NCBI GenBank assembly: GCA_031289285.1
Contig: JAITPT010000039.1
Coordinates: forward strand, 1-7,759
Reading direction: 5' to 3'
Length of the DNA: 7,759 nt
Origin: Puniceicoccales bacterium
GTDB lineage: Bacteria; Verrucomicrobiota; Verrucomicrobiia; Opitutales; UBA953
Part shown: positions 1 to 7,423 of the stretch, one piece after another
Position numbering within the stretch: the stretch's first letter is position 1
How the letters are laid out: every line of letters begins with the position of its first letter
Position numbers and translations under genes: made by a program
The notes under the pieces: generated by a model
The model's database searches: none
What the model saw: only the letters and a program-made list of their open reading frames with translations
What the model was told of the DNA's origin: nothing

Positions 1-90
1 ATCCTATGGCTTCGCCATAGGCTATTATGAAGCCGCGCTTTCAGCGCTCCAAGCCACATGCGGTTTCAACATGAGGTTTTAGAAATGCCT
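1..90. repeat. Chain of small palindromes, REP-like intergenic repeat
   Basis: No gene is visible here. A perfect 7-bp hairpin spans 3-21 (CCTATGG / CCATAGG around CTTCG). A second lies at 35-47 (GCGCT / AGCGC around TTC), and a weaker GAGG / CCTC pair lies at 73-76 and 88-91. Read on the minus strand, the order (GCGCTGAAAGCGC, then ATAATAGCC, then a palindrome) resembles dispersed REP-like repeats that I recall from gaps between genes in Bacteroidetes and Verrucomicrobiota genomes; that likeness is from memory. The block lies downstream of the minus-strand pseudouridine synthase gene, so the hairpins could protect or end its mRNA. No T-run follows them on the minus strand, so a classic intrinsic terminator is not supported. 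Confidence 0.55.
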
Positions 91-127
91 CTTTTGCCCT
101 TTGTATTTTGGGCACTACCTGAACGGT
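91..127. repeat. 37-base direct repeat, copy 1
   Basis: This stretch is identical base for base to 164-200. It contains an inverted repeat, TGCCC at 95-99 and GGGCA at 110-114 with a 10-base AT-rich loop. In this copy only, the right arm can instead pair with flanking sequence as GGGCAC (110-115) with GTGCCC (126-131), so two stems compete. Unit length, spacing and the internal hairpin recall a CRISPR repeat. The neighbouring palindromes and the lack of further copies favour a REP-like element. Confidence 0.85.
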
Positions 128-163
128 GCCCGCGTTCCCGCTACCGCCCCAGTAGCTCTTCGC

Positions 164-200
164 CTTTTGCCCTTTGTATTTTGGGCACTACCTGAACGGT
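164..200. repeat. 37-base direct repeat, copy 2
   Basis: Exact second copy of 91-127, separated from it by 36 bases of unrelated sequence (128-163). The hairpin arms are at 168-172 and 183-187. The copy ends 7 bases before the stop codon of the pseudouridine synthase gene (208-210 on the minus strand), so it would lie in that gene's 3' untranslated region. No third copy occurs at the same period on either side: 18-54 and 237-273 do not match. Confidence 0.85.
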
Positions 201-207
201 ATTGGGG

Positions 208-957
208 CTAAGCCCGCCCAAACTCTGGCGGAAGCGGCGACTCGGCACTGAACCGCTCGCGTTTGCCGCGCCAAGAAAAAGCGACCACCAACGCGGCGGC
301 GTGTAAAAAAAGACGTTCCGCTTTGAGACGGCGGTTGAGCGCAAAGTCACCGTAAGTTTTATCGCCGAGGATGGGGCGTCCCCGCGACGCACATTGCACA
401 CGCAACTGGTGCGCACGACCCGTCAACGGGACAAGCCGCAACAACGACAAAGACGCACCCGCACCCGCGCCCGCCGCGCCGACCCACTCGAAGCGCGTGG
501 AAGAAGGCAGACCGCCCGCACCGATTTCAGCGCGAACAAAACCGTTTTGCCGTCGCGTCCGAATTTTATCGCACCACACGCCCGAAGGCAGCGGAAGACG
601 CCCGCCCTTAACAATCGCAAAATAGGTCTTCTGCACCGCGCCGGAATGTTCGCGGAAAAGGTCTTTTACGTGCGCTGCGATTTCGGGATTTGCGGCGGCG
701 AGGACGATGCCGCTTGTGGGCGAGTCAATCCGATTGAGCAGCCAGAGACGTTCGCCGCCATCGAACCGGTAGCATTCCTCTTCGAGCGAATAGGCGGCGG
801 CGAGCAGGGAAGGGGTCTTGTCGGCGGGCGAGTTTGGGTGCGATGTCAACCCTGCTGGTTTTTCCAACGCCAACAAGCCCGCCGGATGTCGCGCCAACAC
901 GCGGCAGCCCGCCCCCAACGGCATCCGCTCCGTCCAGTCTCCCGCTGTTTTACTCAT
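208..957 (-). CDS. RluA-family pseudouridine synthase
   Basis: A 249-residue cytoplasmic enzyme expected to turn specific uridines of rRNA or tRNA into pseudouridine. The RluA signatures occur in order: ALEKPAGL near residues 30-37, the catalytic-loop motif NRIDSPTSG at 75-83 with presumed nucleophile Asp78, PLTGRAHQLRV at 177-187, ILGDKTYG at 196-203 and LFLHAAAL at 216-223. The usual HRLD motif reads NRID here, a change outside the catalytic Asp. There is no N-terminal S4 RNA-binding domain, so it is a short catalytic-domain-only type and its target RNA cannot be told from sequence. A Gly/Ala run (residues 160-168) sits between two core strands and looks like a surface-loop expansion. The start at 957 lacks a clear ribosome binding site but leaves a full domain. 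It begins 24 bases after the stop of the upstream secreted-protein gene on the same strand, so cotranscription is possible, though the functions are unrelated. Confidence 0.9.
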   Translation of the reverse strand: MSKTAGDWTERMPLGAGCRVLARHPAGLLALEKPAGLTSHPNSPADKTPSLLAAAYSLEEECYRFDGGERLWLLNRIDSPTSGIVLAAANPEIAAHVKDLFREHSGAVQKTYFAIVKGGRLPLPSGVWCDKIRTRRQNGFVRAEIGAGGLPSSTRFEWVGAAGAGAGASLSLLRLVPLTGRAHQLRVQCASRGRPILGDKTYGDFALNRRLKAERLFLHAAALVVAFSWRGKRERFSAESPLPPEFGRA

Positions 958-981
958 GCTAACGGTCGGTTGTTTTTGTGC

Positions 982-2712
982 TTATTTCGTATTTGTGTTC
1001 GTGTTTTTATTTGTCCGCATACCGAGGAGCACTTGCTTCTCGGCGGGATAAATACGGAAAACTTTTCCGGCCTCCGATGCCTTCTCAAAACGCCCACGCC
1101 GACATTCTACTGAATACGCAAAACCTCTGTGTTTCGCTTTTATTTTTCCGGCGGAAATATCCTCGAACGGCAGTTTCTTTTTAGCCGCTGTGGATAACTC
1201 CAACGCCCATGAAACATCATCCCGCGCCGACTCTACTTTCAAGGCATCCTCGGTGAGCACAATGCGAAACACGTTGCCGCTCGGCGCGGCGCACGACACC
1301 TGCAATACATCCGGCGCAAGCTGTTTAATTTCCGGCGCGGCTAACGGAATTTCCGCCCCGCTTTTTGTCTCCACGATGCGAAGCCCCGCCAACGCGCCAC
1401 GGGCACTCCACACATTTCCGTCAACAAAAGGAAGTGTTGTGAAAATACACTGTGTAGAGTTTCTCTCGGCGCGAGTGAGATAATCCGAAGCAAAGTTTTC
1501 ATCAAAAAGATGGATGTCGCGAAAACGAAATTGCTTCCCACTCCAAAATAAATTAGCGCGGAAAAATCGGCTGTTAAACCAGACTGTCTTGTTGTCTTTA
1601 TCTCGGTAATCATCCAGCGCAGAGAACGCGGTCGGCGGCGTCACAGCATACTTTCCACGAAACCACTTTGCCGAGTCTTCAAGTGTCTCAACACGGATTT
1701 TTTTCTGCTTCCACAAATCGGCAAGCAGCGGGATTTGGTATTCGAGTCCCACACGCATCTTCCTCCATGTGAACGAATTTTCTTGCCCTGCCTGCGCGTA
1801 GTTAAAACCGAGTGCAGGTGCCTCAAACATATTTCTGAAAAACCAGTCCACCCATTCTTTACTCCCGCCGCCGACGCGCTTTCCGTCCGCGCCATAGACA
1901 GGCTCGAGCGAGATGACATGCTGCGCACCGCCGCCGATGTTGGCGTCGTATTGGTAAAGCGGGTCGCTACCGAGCATACGGAAAATCGGGACGGGGATTT
2001 GCGCGGCAGCGTTTTGCGCGGGCATGTAAGCGTTTTGGCGCGACGGATAATAGGCTTGATTCCAGTAACCGCCCCAGAGCGTGTAGCCGTCGGTGCCGAT
2101 TTGGTCTTTGCAATTACAAGAAGCGGTGATGCCGTATTTCTTTTGCATGTAGTCGAGCGTGTGTGCGTCAATAAACCACGAGCCAACCGAGGCAGGGTAT
2201 TTCCCAAAAGTCTCTTTGAACTTTTTCATATAAACGTCGGCGAGTATCTCGCGCTCCGCTGGTGTATAGCCCGTGGCGAACCCGACGTTTGCGTGCCAAT
2301 CCCACGCAAAACCTTTGCGCCCGCGCCAAGCAATGCCGGCAGCTTTGACATGCGGCTCCGTGATTTCCCACCACGCACCAATTTCCGTGCCGGGCTGGGT
2401 TTCGTTTTTCAGAAGCTCGACATATTTTGGGTTGATGAGCGCATCGTATTGGAGAAGAAATGTGGCAGGAAGCGCGTGACGCCGGAGTTGGCGAACTTGG
2501 GTCGCCGTGCATTCAAAAAGATCGGCGTCGCTGATGCGCAGCGGACGCGGCTCCGTTTGCCGGATGAAGTTAATGATGTTGACGAGGCGCGGCGTCGCGG
2601 CGGTCTCGGCGTTTGGCGCGGCGGCGGCGGTCGCGGCGGCGGCGGATGTCTGCGCGAATGTCGCCGCCGCGAACACAGCGGCGCAACATTTGAAAAAGGA
2701 AGTGCGTGTCAT
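982..2712 (-). CDS. Secreted DUF3863/DUF3864-type protein, polysaccharide-deacetylase-like
   Basis: A 576-residue exported protein of unproven activity. An N-terminal signal peptide (KCC then an Ala-rich hydrophobic stretch, residues 8-28) is followed by an Ala/Thr-rich linker. Residues about 42-350 have the rhythm of a NodB-like deacetylase barrel: an early Asp pair (SDADLF, 61-66), a strand ATFLLQYDAL (83-92), EIGAWWE (110-116), and a long helix leading to YPASVGSWFID (172-182). The segment CNCKDQIGTDGYTLWGGYWN (199-218) is what I recall as typical of the DUF3863 family of gut Bacteroidetes and Verrucomicrobiota. Residues about 375-565 look all-beta and would be the DUF3864 part. The metal-binding His pair of true deacetylases is not obvious, so catalysis is uncertain. 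The protein ends in TNKNTNTNTK, encoded by simple-repeat DNA, so the last dozen residues may be an accidental extension. It lies 275 bases downstream of the GH106 gene on the same strand, which suggests a shared role in polysaccharide breakdown. The start at 2712 is preceded by only a weak GGGG ribosome site. Confidence 0.75.
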   Translation of the reverse strand: MTRTSFFKCCAAVFAAATFAQTSAAAATAAAAPNAETAATPRLVNIINFIRQTEPRPLRISDADLFECTATQVRQLRRHALPATFLLQYDALINPKYVELLKNETQPGTEIGAWWEITEPHVKAAGIAWRGRKGFAWDWHANVGFATGYTPAEREILADVYMKKFKETFGKYPASVGSWFIDAHTLDYMQKKYGITASCNCKDQIGTDGYTLWGGYWNQAYYPSRQNAYMPAQNAAAQIPVPIFRMLGSDPLYQYDANIGGGAQHVISLEPVYGADGKRVGGGSKEWVDWFFRNMFEAPALGFNYAQAGQENSFTWRKMRVGLEYQIPLLADLWKQKKIRVETLEDSAKWFRGKYAVTPPTAFSALDDYRDKDNKTVWFNSRFFRANLFWSGKQFRFRDIHLFDENFASDYLTRAERNSTQCIFTTLPFVDGNVWSARGALAGLRIVETKSGAEIPLAAPEIKQLAPDVLQVSCAAPSGNVFRIVLTEDALKVESARDDVSWALELSTAAKKKLPFEDISAGKIKAKHRGFAYSVECRRGRFEKASEAGKVFRIYPAEKQVLLGMRTNKNTNTNTK

Positions 2713-2987
2713 AGTAGCCCCGCAAAGACAGAAGCCACACGAAAAAGTGCCCCGAAAAAAACCGCCCGCATTAACTGCCGTTTTTAGGTTTTAGATGGGC
2801 AATTTTTGTGGAGATATTTCCACTCTTTCTCCTTTTTTTGCTACCTTTTGTTTTTTCTTTTGTGTTTCTTTCGTGTTCTTTTGTGGCTGAAAAATCGAGG
2901 GACAATTGTTTCCCCAGTTCTCTATGTCTCTGTCGCTGTGTTTTTTTCTTCGCGCCTTCGCGCCTTCGCGTGAGACATCTGCCGCCC
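2713..2987. repeat. Intergenic spacer of low-complexity repeat text
   Basis: No gene is supported here. On the + strand the spacer has three 10-base units, TTCTTTTGTG (2855-2864), TTCTTTCGTG (2866-2875) and TTCTTTTGTG (2876-2885). It also has 2.75 copies of the 8-base unit TTCGCGCC at 2949-2970, with 'tctctatgtctctgtcgctgtg' style text between. From memory, this combination recurs between genes in many Verrucomicrobiota, Planctomycetes, Bacteroidetes and Cyanobacteria genomes; it is not specific to this locus. On the minus strand a poor hairpin around 2755-2785 ending in a T-run could be a weak terminator for the GH106 transcript, but its stem has mismatches. No convincing promoter for the DUF3863 gene was seen, so that gene may be read through from upstream. 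Confidence 0.6.
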
Positions 2988-5900
2988 TTATTCGCGTTCC
3001 ACTGTGATTTTATAGCGTAGGCGCATCGGCTTAGCACTGGCACCGCCCTCCAAGGTCAACGGCTTGTGGAAAATTGGCGCCGAACCGAGCACGTAATAGC
3101 CGCGACCTTTCATGCTGCCGACGGCGTGTCGCGTGAACCACACCGTTGGATAATCCGCGCTTTCGGGCTGGCTTTCAAAACGAAGTTTTGCCGCAGCACC
3201 CCCCGAACGCGAAACAATACGCGCTTGGACAAACTTGCCAGCGAAGCCACACAGCTTGGCGTTCGTCGCGCCACTCGCGCCGCTTTCTCCTGTGAACGAA
3301 TAAGAAAACGTTGGCTCGTCGGCGAAACGGATACACAGCCCCGCGTAGCCGCCACTTGCCCAATCGCCTGCTTTATTTTTGCCCGGTTTCGTGCGCTCAA
3401 AAACAACTTTCGGCGCGACAGCGGAAAAACTGGCGTCCCAATCTATGCTGTAATTTCCGTTTTCTTTTGTGCGCACCGTAACCACTCGTTTCTCGCGCAA
3501 AACCTCTTTGCCGTTAATGCAATACGCAAGTGTCGAGTTGAAAACATCGGTGTCATCCCGCCGACTTGCGTTTTGCTCTACAATGCGAATTTTGGCGCGT
3601 TTATCCGGCTCCCAAAAGTTGACGCCATTGACAAACTTCCACGAAAACCAAAGACCCAAATGCCATTTGTGGTCGGCGGGACGAAAATTGGAAAAAGGTG
3701 TTTTATCTGGGGACGCCGGAATAGAGAGCGGGTGAAAATACGGTTTCCCTTCCGCACTCTGAAAATTATAAGTCCACGCCGCCCGCGAAACTTTATCCTC
3801 TTCGCTGCCAACTTCGCTTTTCGCGAGTTCTTGGACGTCGGATTTTTCGGCGACGTTTTTTTCAAACGCCAGCAACTTCACAGGCCCCAGCAAACCGGCC
3901 TCGTGGAGAATTGAAGTTGCCCGCCAAGGATTGTGGCGCGGAGCCACTTTGCGCTCGCGTCCGGGCAATTGTTGGTCGCCGATTATACGGTTGACCCACG
4001 TGTTCACTACTTCTACTTCGAGCGTGTTGTCGCCTGCCTTCACAAACTTCGAGATGTCCACGTGAAAAGGCGGCGTCCACGCTGCGCCCGCAAACTGACC
4101 GTTCACGCGCACTTTTGCCATCACTGCCACTTTCCCCAAATCGAGCACGAGACGATTGCGCTCAGCGTTGTTTAGTTTCTCCGAAACGGAGAACGTTGTA
4201 TTGTAAAACACGGTTCCCGAATAAAAGCGAATGCGTGAGTCGGTGTGTTTAGACAAGTCTTGCAACTTCGGAAAAACGATTGTCTCGGCGGGACCGCGTT
4301 TCAGCCAATCGGACTCAAAACGCAAACGCCACGGCGCGGTGATTTCCTTGCTGGAAACGGGCGCAGGGAAGTTTGCTTCGACGCCGCTTGCAGCAGCGTC
4401 TCTTTTGCTACGAAAAACAACAAACGCGCTGGCGTTAGCTTCGAGACGCAGCGGCACAATCGTCGTTGTTTTGTTTTGACGGAATGCGGGCAGCGGGCGC
4501 GTCACGCCACTTACGGCGTCCCAAAGTTCGGGAGACAATTTTTTAACACGAAACTCTGCGTCAAAACTCACTGTTTTGTCCGTTTGGTTAGTGACAAAAT
4601 AGATTTCGCTTTTCTGCCCCGCATCGTCAATCGAGCGGTGCGCGTAGAGAATTGCGTTGGTATTGACCGCGCCTTCCGCAGCACCGCTCGCGACGGCGCG
4701 GAAGTCTTGCTTTAACTCGATGATTTCAAAGACATTGCGCAGTGAAACATCGCGCAAGATTTTTCCTTTTCCGTAGGCGCGAACTTTCTCGTTTTTTTCT
4801 CCCCAGAGTTTTTTTGCGATTGCCTGAAGCGCATTATCGGCGTCTGGATAATTCTCCAAACTTGGCGAACGCTTTGGCGGCGGGCCAACGACAACCGCGC
4901 CGTCCGCCACGAGTTTTTCTATTTTTTGCAGCAATTCTGGGCGCATCGTTTCTTGCGGCGGCAACACTAAAACGCGGTAACTTGTGCCGTGCGGCAAAAC
5001 AAGTTTTCCGTCTTTTACAGAGAGGTCGCGCAAAATAACTTCTCCGTTAATAAAATCGTAAGCGTAGCCGTCGGGAAGTGTAGGGTCGGTGATACCCGCC
5101 ATTTTCGGTGTGTCTTCGCCGATAAAATAGGCGACATCGGCGACGTTGCGTCCTTGCCGCAACATAAAATTACAGCGGCGCGTGTATTCTATAAACGAGT
5201 CAATCTGCGTGAACCAAGTGTTTTTTCTGTTAAACTCGGTGCCAAACCAAGCGTCAACGCCGGGATAAGTTTTTTCGTCGTTTTGGTGAATATAGACGTG
5301 CAAGAGCGTGTTGTTTATACCCTCGGTAAAAGCGTAGTCGCCGATGCGTTTTAGGTATCCGGGATGGCGCATATACGCGCCGCCGCGACTTGTAAAAGAC
5401 TCGGAGGAAACGAGATTTTTTCCGTAAATATGCGCACTGGAAGAAGCGGCGCGATTTTCGAGCGGGTGCGGCCCTTCTGCCCAAAACTCGCCGCCAATCT
5501 CGTCCGCTTGCCCGCCGTATTGTAGAAACTCGGCGGGAAAACCCCAGTGCCCGTAGTTTTCGAGCCAAGTGGTGAGGCCGTGTTTATGCGATTCATCGCG
5601 CAAGCCCGCGACAAACTCCGAGGCAATATTGTCGGCGATAAAGCGGCGCATATCCCAGAGAAAACGGTCGGAGATTTCGGGACTGCCGACGCAATAACCT
5701 TGGTAAGCGGGGAGAAACGGAACGGGGTCGTAGCCGTAGCGTTGTTTGAATTTCTGGATAAAGCCGTCGGTAAAGTTTTGTCCGCCAGTTTCGTAACTGT
5801 CCATAATGACAACTTTGAATGTGCGCCGCTCGTTTGCGGGAATGCGCCGGAGAATTTCTCCGATAAAAGCGTCGAAGTGCGTGACAATATGTTTGCGGCT

Positions 5901-7142
5901 TGTTTTGTCAACTTCAAAGCCCGTGGCTTCCGGCGAGGCGGGCGAGTTAATTGTGCCCGTGGGCGTCATTCCTGTTCGCTGGATAATCCATTCTCCAGCA
6001 GGGACTTGCCAAGTGAGCGTTCCGTCGGCGGCAAGGTTTTTCGAGATGTCGCGCACTTCATTTTTCGGAATGCTTCCCGCTGTGTCGGCGGTCTCTTTTC
6101 CCCACAAATAAGCGTCCCAAGCGGGCAGCGCAGTCTGCCACATTTTGGCAAATGTTTTTTCGGGAAAACGTTCGAGAATTGGCGCAGTAGAGAGTTGTAT
6201 AGAAGCGGCGACGCTGCCTTGGCGAACGTTGGAGAAAACGATTTTATATTCGGATGCGGCGACGGTTTTTTCCGGTAGAGAAATGACGGCGGGTGCTTCG
6301 GGGTTAAAACCGGTGATAAGGCGGCTGTTCGTGCGGTTTATATTAAAGCGTTTTAACTGGCGGAAATCTTTTTCTCCCGCGCCTCGCGCCAGCAATTCAC
6401 AATCGGCAAAAAACGAGCCAGCAGGCGTGATAACAAGCGAGCGGGCGGCGGCGGCTTTTGGTAGCGCGAGGGTGATGGACGGCTTCCCTCGCGAGGGCAA
6501 GCGAAACGGCCCAGCGGCACCCGTGCGCGGCGCGGCGAGACCGGCGGAGACGCTTATTTTCGCGCCGTCGGCGAGAAGCAAATTGGCGCGTGGCGGGGCG
6601 GGAAACGCGAGCACTTTGACATCTTGGAAGTGCTTGGTGGGTGGCGGAAGTTTTTCCGAAAAGAGCACGGGGCCGGTGACGTGCCGTTCGGCGACGGCGA
6701 GGCGGCGCATCGCTTGCTCGGGTTTGACCCACGGCCCGCCCGCCTGACTCCAGCCCGGACAGTTGAAAAGCCCAATTTCGATGTCCAATTCGCCAGCGGT
6801 TTTGAACGCCGCACGGAGCGCGTCCCACCAGTCCTCCGACAAAAACTTCGTCTTGCCGTAGGCGTAACTCTGTTTGCCGATGTTGCCAATGAAGGCGCGC
6901 GCAATCCCCGCTTTTTTCATCGCGTGGAGGTCGGCGACGACGCCCGCCGCAGAGACGTTGTCGTTGATCCAATACCAGTAGATGCTGGTGCGCACCGCCG
7001 ATGGCGGCGCGGCAAAGCCCGCGTCGAGCGCGGTGACGGGCGTGGCGGAGGAGGGCAGGGCGGCGGCGGGCGCGGCGGCGGCGGTGGCAGTGCCCGCAAG
7101 GAGCACGAGAAGCGTCCGAAGTGTGTGAAGCGTTTTTTTCAT
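2988..7142 (-). CDS. Secreted GH106-type alpha-L-rhamnosidase fused to a DUF6807-like domain
   Basis: A 1384-residue exported enzyme expected to cleave terminal alpha-L-rhamnose from plant or other polysaccharides. Residues 1-24 form a signal peptide (MKKT, then a Leu/Ala-rich core). The GH106 region, about 45-910, opens with SIYWYWINDNVSAAGV (53-68) and an AFIGNIG strand. It carries MDSYETGG (447-454), GGEFW (550-554) and SSESFTS (579-585), so Glu451, Glu552 and Glu581 are candidate catalytic or substrate-binding carboxylates. A GH2-like galactose-binding jelly roll follows (about 938-1095; VRVNGQFAGAAWTPPFHVDI). After a charged linker, residues 1121-1384 match the DUF6807 family (often annotated PmoA), with YFHPL (1135-1139), PADHKWHLGLWFSW (1155-1168) and VNGVNFWE (1171-1178). 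GH106 proteins of this kind usually stop after the jelly roll. The start at 7142 was chosen because it begins the signal peptide; the frame stays open to 7355, but that part encodes repeat-like sequence. No clear ribosome site precedes it. The fine specificity is unknown. Confidence 0.85.
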   Translation of the reverse strand: MKKTLHTLRTLLVLLAGTATAAAAPAAALPSSATPVTALDAGFAAPPSAVRTSIYWYWINDNVSAAGVVADLHAMKKAGIARAFIGNIGKQSYAYGKTKFLSEDWWDALRAAFKTAGELDIEIGLFNCPGWSQAGGPWVKPEQAMRRLAVAERHVTGPVLFSEKLPPPTKHFQDVKVLAFPAPPRANLLLADGAKISVSAGLAAPRTGAAGPFRLPSRGKPSITLALPKAAAARSLVITPAGSFFADCELLARGAGEKDFRQLKRFNINRTNSRLITGFNPEAPAVISLPEKTVAASEYKIVFSNVRQGSVAASIQLSTAPILERFPEKTFAKMWQTALPAWDAYLWGKETADTAGSIPKNEVRDISKNLAADGTLTWQVPAGEWIIQRTGMTPTGTINSPASPEATGFEVDKTSRKHIVTHFDAFIGEILRRIPANERRTFKVVIMDSYETGGQNFTDGFIQKFKQRYGYDPVPFLPAYQGYCVGSPEISDRFLWDMRRFIADNIASEFVAGLRDESHKHGLTTWLENYGHWGFPAEFLQYGGQADEIGGEFWAEGPHPLENRAASSSAHIYGKNLVSSESFTSRGGAYMRHPGYLKRIGDYAFTEGINNTLLHVYIHQNDEKTYPGVDAWFGTEFNRKNTWFTQIDSFIEYTRRCNFMLRQGRNVADVAYFIGEDTPKMAGITDPTLPDGYAYDFINGEVILRDLSVKDGKLVLPHGTSYRVLVLPPQETMRPELLQKIEKLVADGAVVVGPPPKRSPSLENYPDADNALQAIAKKLWGEKNEKVRAYGKGKILRDVSLRNVFEIIELKQDFRAVASGAAEGAVNTNAILYAHRSIDDAGQKSEIYFVTNQTDKTVSFDAEFRVKKLSPELWDAVSGVTRPLPAFRQNKTTTIVPLRLEANASAFVVFRSKRDAAASGVEANFPAPVSSKEITAPWRLRFESDWLKRGPAETIVFPKLQDLSKHTDSRIRFYSGTVFYNTTFSVSEKLNNAERNRLVLDLGKVAVMAKVRVNGQFAGAAWTPPFHVDISKFVKAGDNTLEVEVVNTWVNRIIGDQQLPGRERKVAPRHNPWRATSILHEAGLLGPVKLLAFEKNVAEKSDVQELAKSEVGSEEDKVSRAAWTYNFQSAEGKPYFHPLSIPASPDKTPFSNFRPADHKWHLGLWFSWKFVNGVNFWEPDKRAKIRIVEQNASRRDDTDVFNSTLAYCINGKEVLREKRVVTVRTKENGNYSIDWDASFSAVAPKVVFERTKPGKNKAGDWASGGYAGLCIRFADEPTFSYSFTGESGASGATNAKLCGFAGKFVQARIVSRSGGAAAKLRFESQPESADYPTVWFTRHAVGSMKGRGYYVLGSAPIFHKPLTLEGGASAKPMRLRYKITVERE

Positions 7143-7420
7143 GTAGCGTTTGAGGAAGCGCACATAAGACAGGCAAAACGGGAAAAGGTTTTCGCCTTTT
7201 TTCGGCGGCGCAAGTGAAGCGAGGCACGGTTGCGCCACGCACGACACGGGGAGACGCCCGTGCCACCGCACTCCCCCAAAAGGGTATGCGTTGCGATAGG
7301 TCGCGCTTGCTCGCACACCAAACAGAAACAAAAATCCTTTCCCAGCGTTTTCCAAGTATCGCCAAAAATCTAATTCACTCGCCTATTGGCTAAGTTTTTC
7401 AGGAAAATCACTCGCTCGAT
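7143..7420. other. 5' leader of the GH106 gene with repeat-like palindromes
   Basis: This is the part of the divergent spacer closest to the GH106 start. A perfect 6-bp palindrome, CACGGG / CCCGTG with loop GAGACG, lies at 7245-7262. Its minus-strand reading (GTGGCACGGGCGTCTC) is, from memory, a very common intergenic repeat text in Verrucomicrobiota. A weaker AT-rich hairpin (AAAAGG 7183-7188, CCTTTT 7195-7200) lies nearer the start codon. The octamer TCACTCGC occurs at 7375-7382 and again at 7408-7415, 33 bases apart, and might be a regulator site. No convincing -35/-10 pair for the GH106 gene was found on the minus strand. Confidence 0.45.
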
Positions 7421-7423
7421 TTC

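Noticed and set aside
91..200. Annotation as a confirmed CRISPR array
   Set aside because: There are only two repeats, no third copy at the same period and no cas gene in the window, and the neighbouring palindromes point to a REP-like element. Kept as a finding only.
394..1113. Plus-strand open frame of 239 codons
   Set aside because: It is antisense to the RluA-family gene, whose motifs are clear; the plus-strand translation is Arg-rich and unlike any family I recognise.
2617..2655. GCG-rich triplet repeat as a regulatory element
   Set aside because: It simply encodes the Ala-rich linker after the signal peptide of the DUF3863 protein; a similar run at 7045-7090 does the same in the GH106 protein.
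2755..2785. Minus-strand terminator after the GH106 gene
   Set aside because: The stem has internal mismatches, and much of its apparent symmetry comes from A and T runs. It also lies far from the stop codon at 2988.
1735..2787. Plus-strand open frame of 350 codons
   Set aside because: It is antisense to the DUF3863 gene, Arg- and Gly-rich with no recognisable motif; a GC-driven shadow frame.
7183..7202. AT-rich hairpin with T-run as a plus-strand terminator
   Set aside because: The stem is mostly A-T with only two G-C pairs, and no plus-strand gene ends there.
7143..7355. 71-residue N-terminal extension of the GH106 protein to an ATG at 7355
   Set aside because: The extension would bury a good signal peptide (MKKTLHTLRTLLVLLAG) inside the protein, and its own sequence is repeat-like text containing the 7245-7262 palindrome.
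6397..7365. Minus-strand open frame of 322 codons overlapping the GH106 start
   Set aside because: It is out of frame with the GH106 motifs and very Arg-rich; a shadow of the GC-rich coding region.
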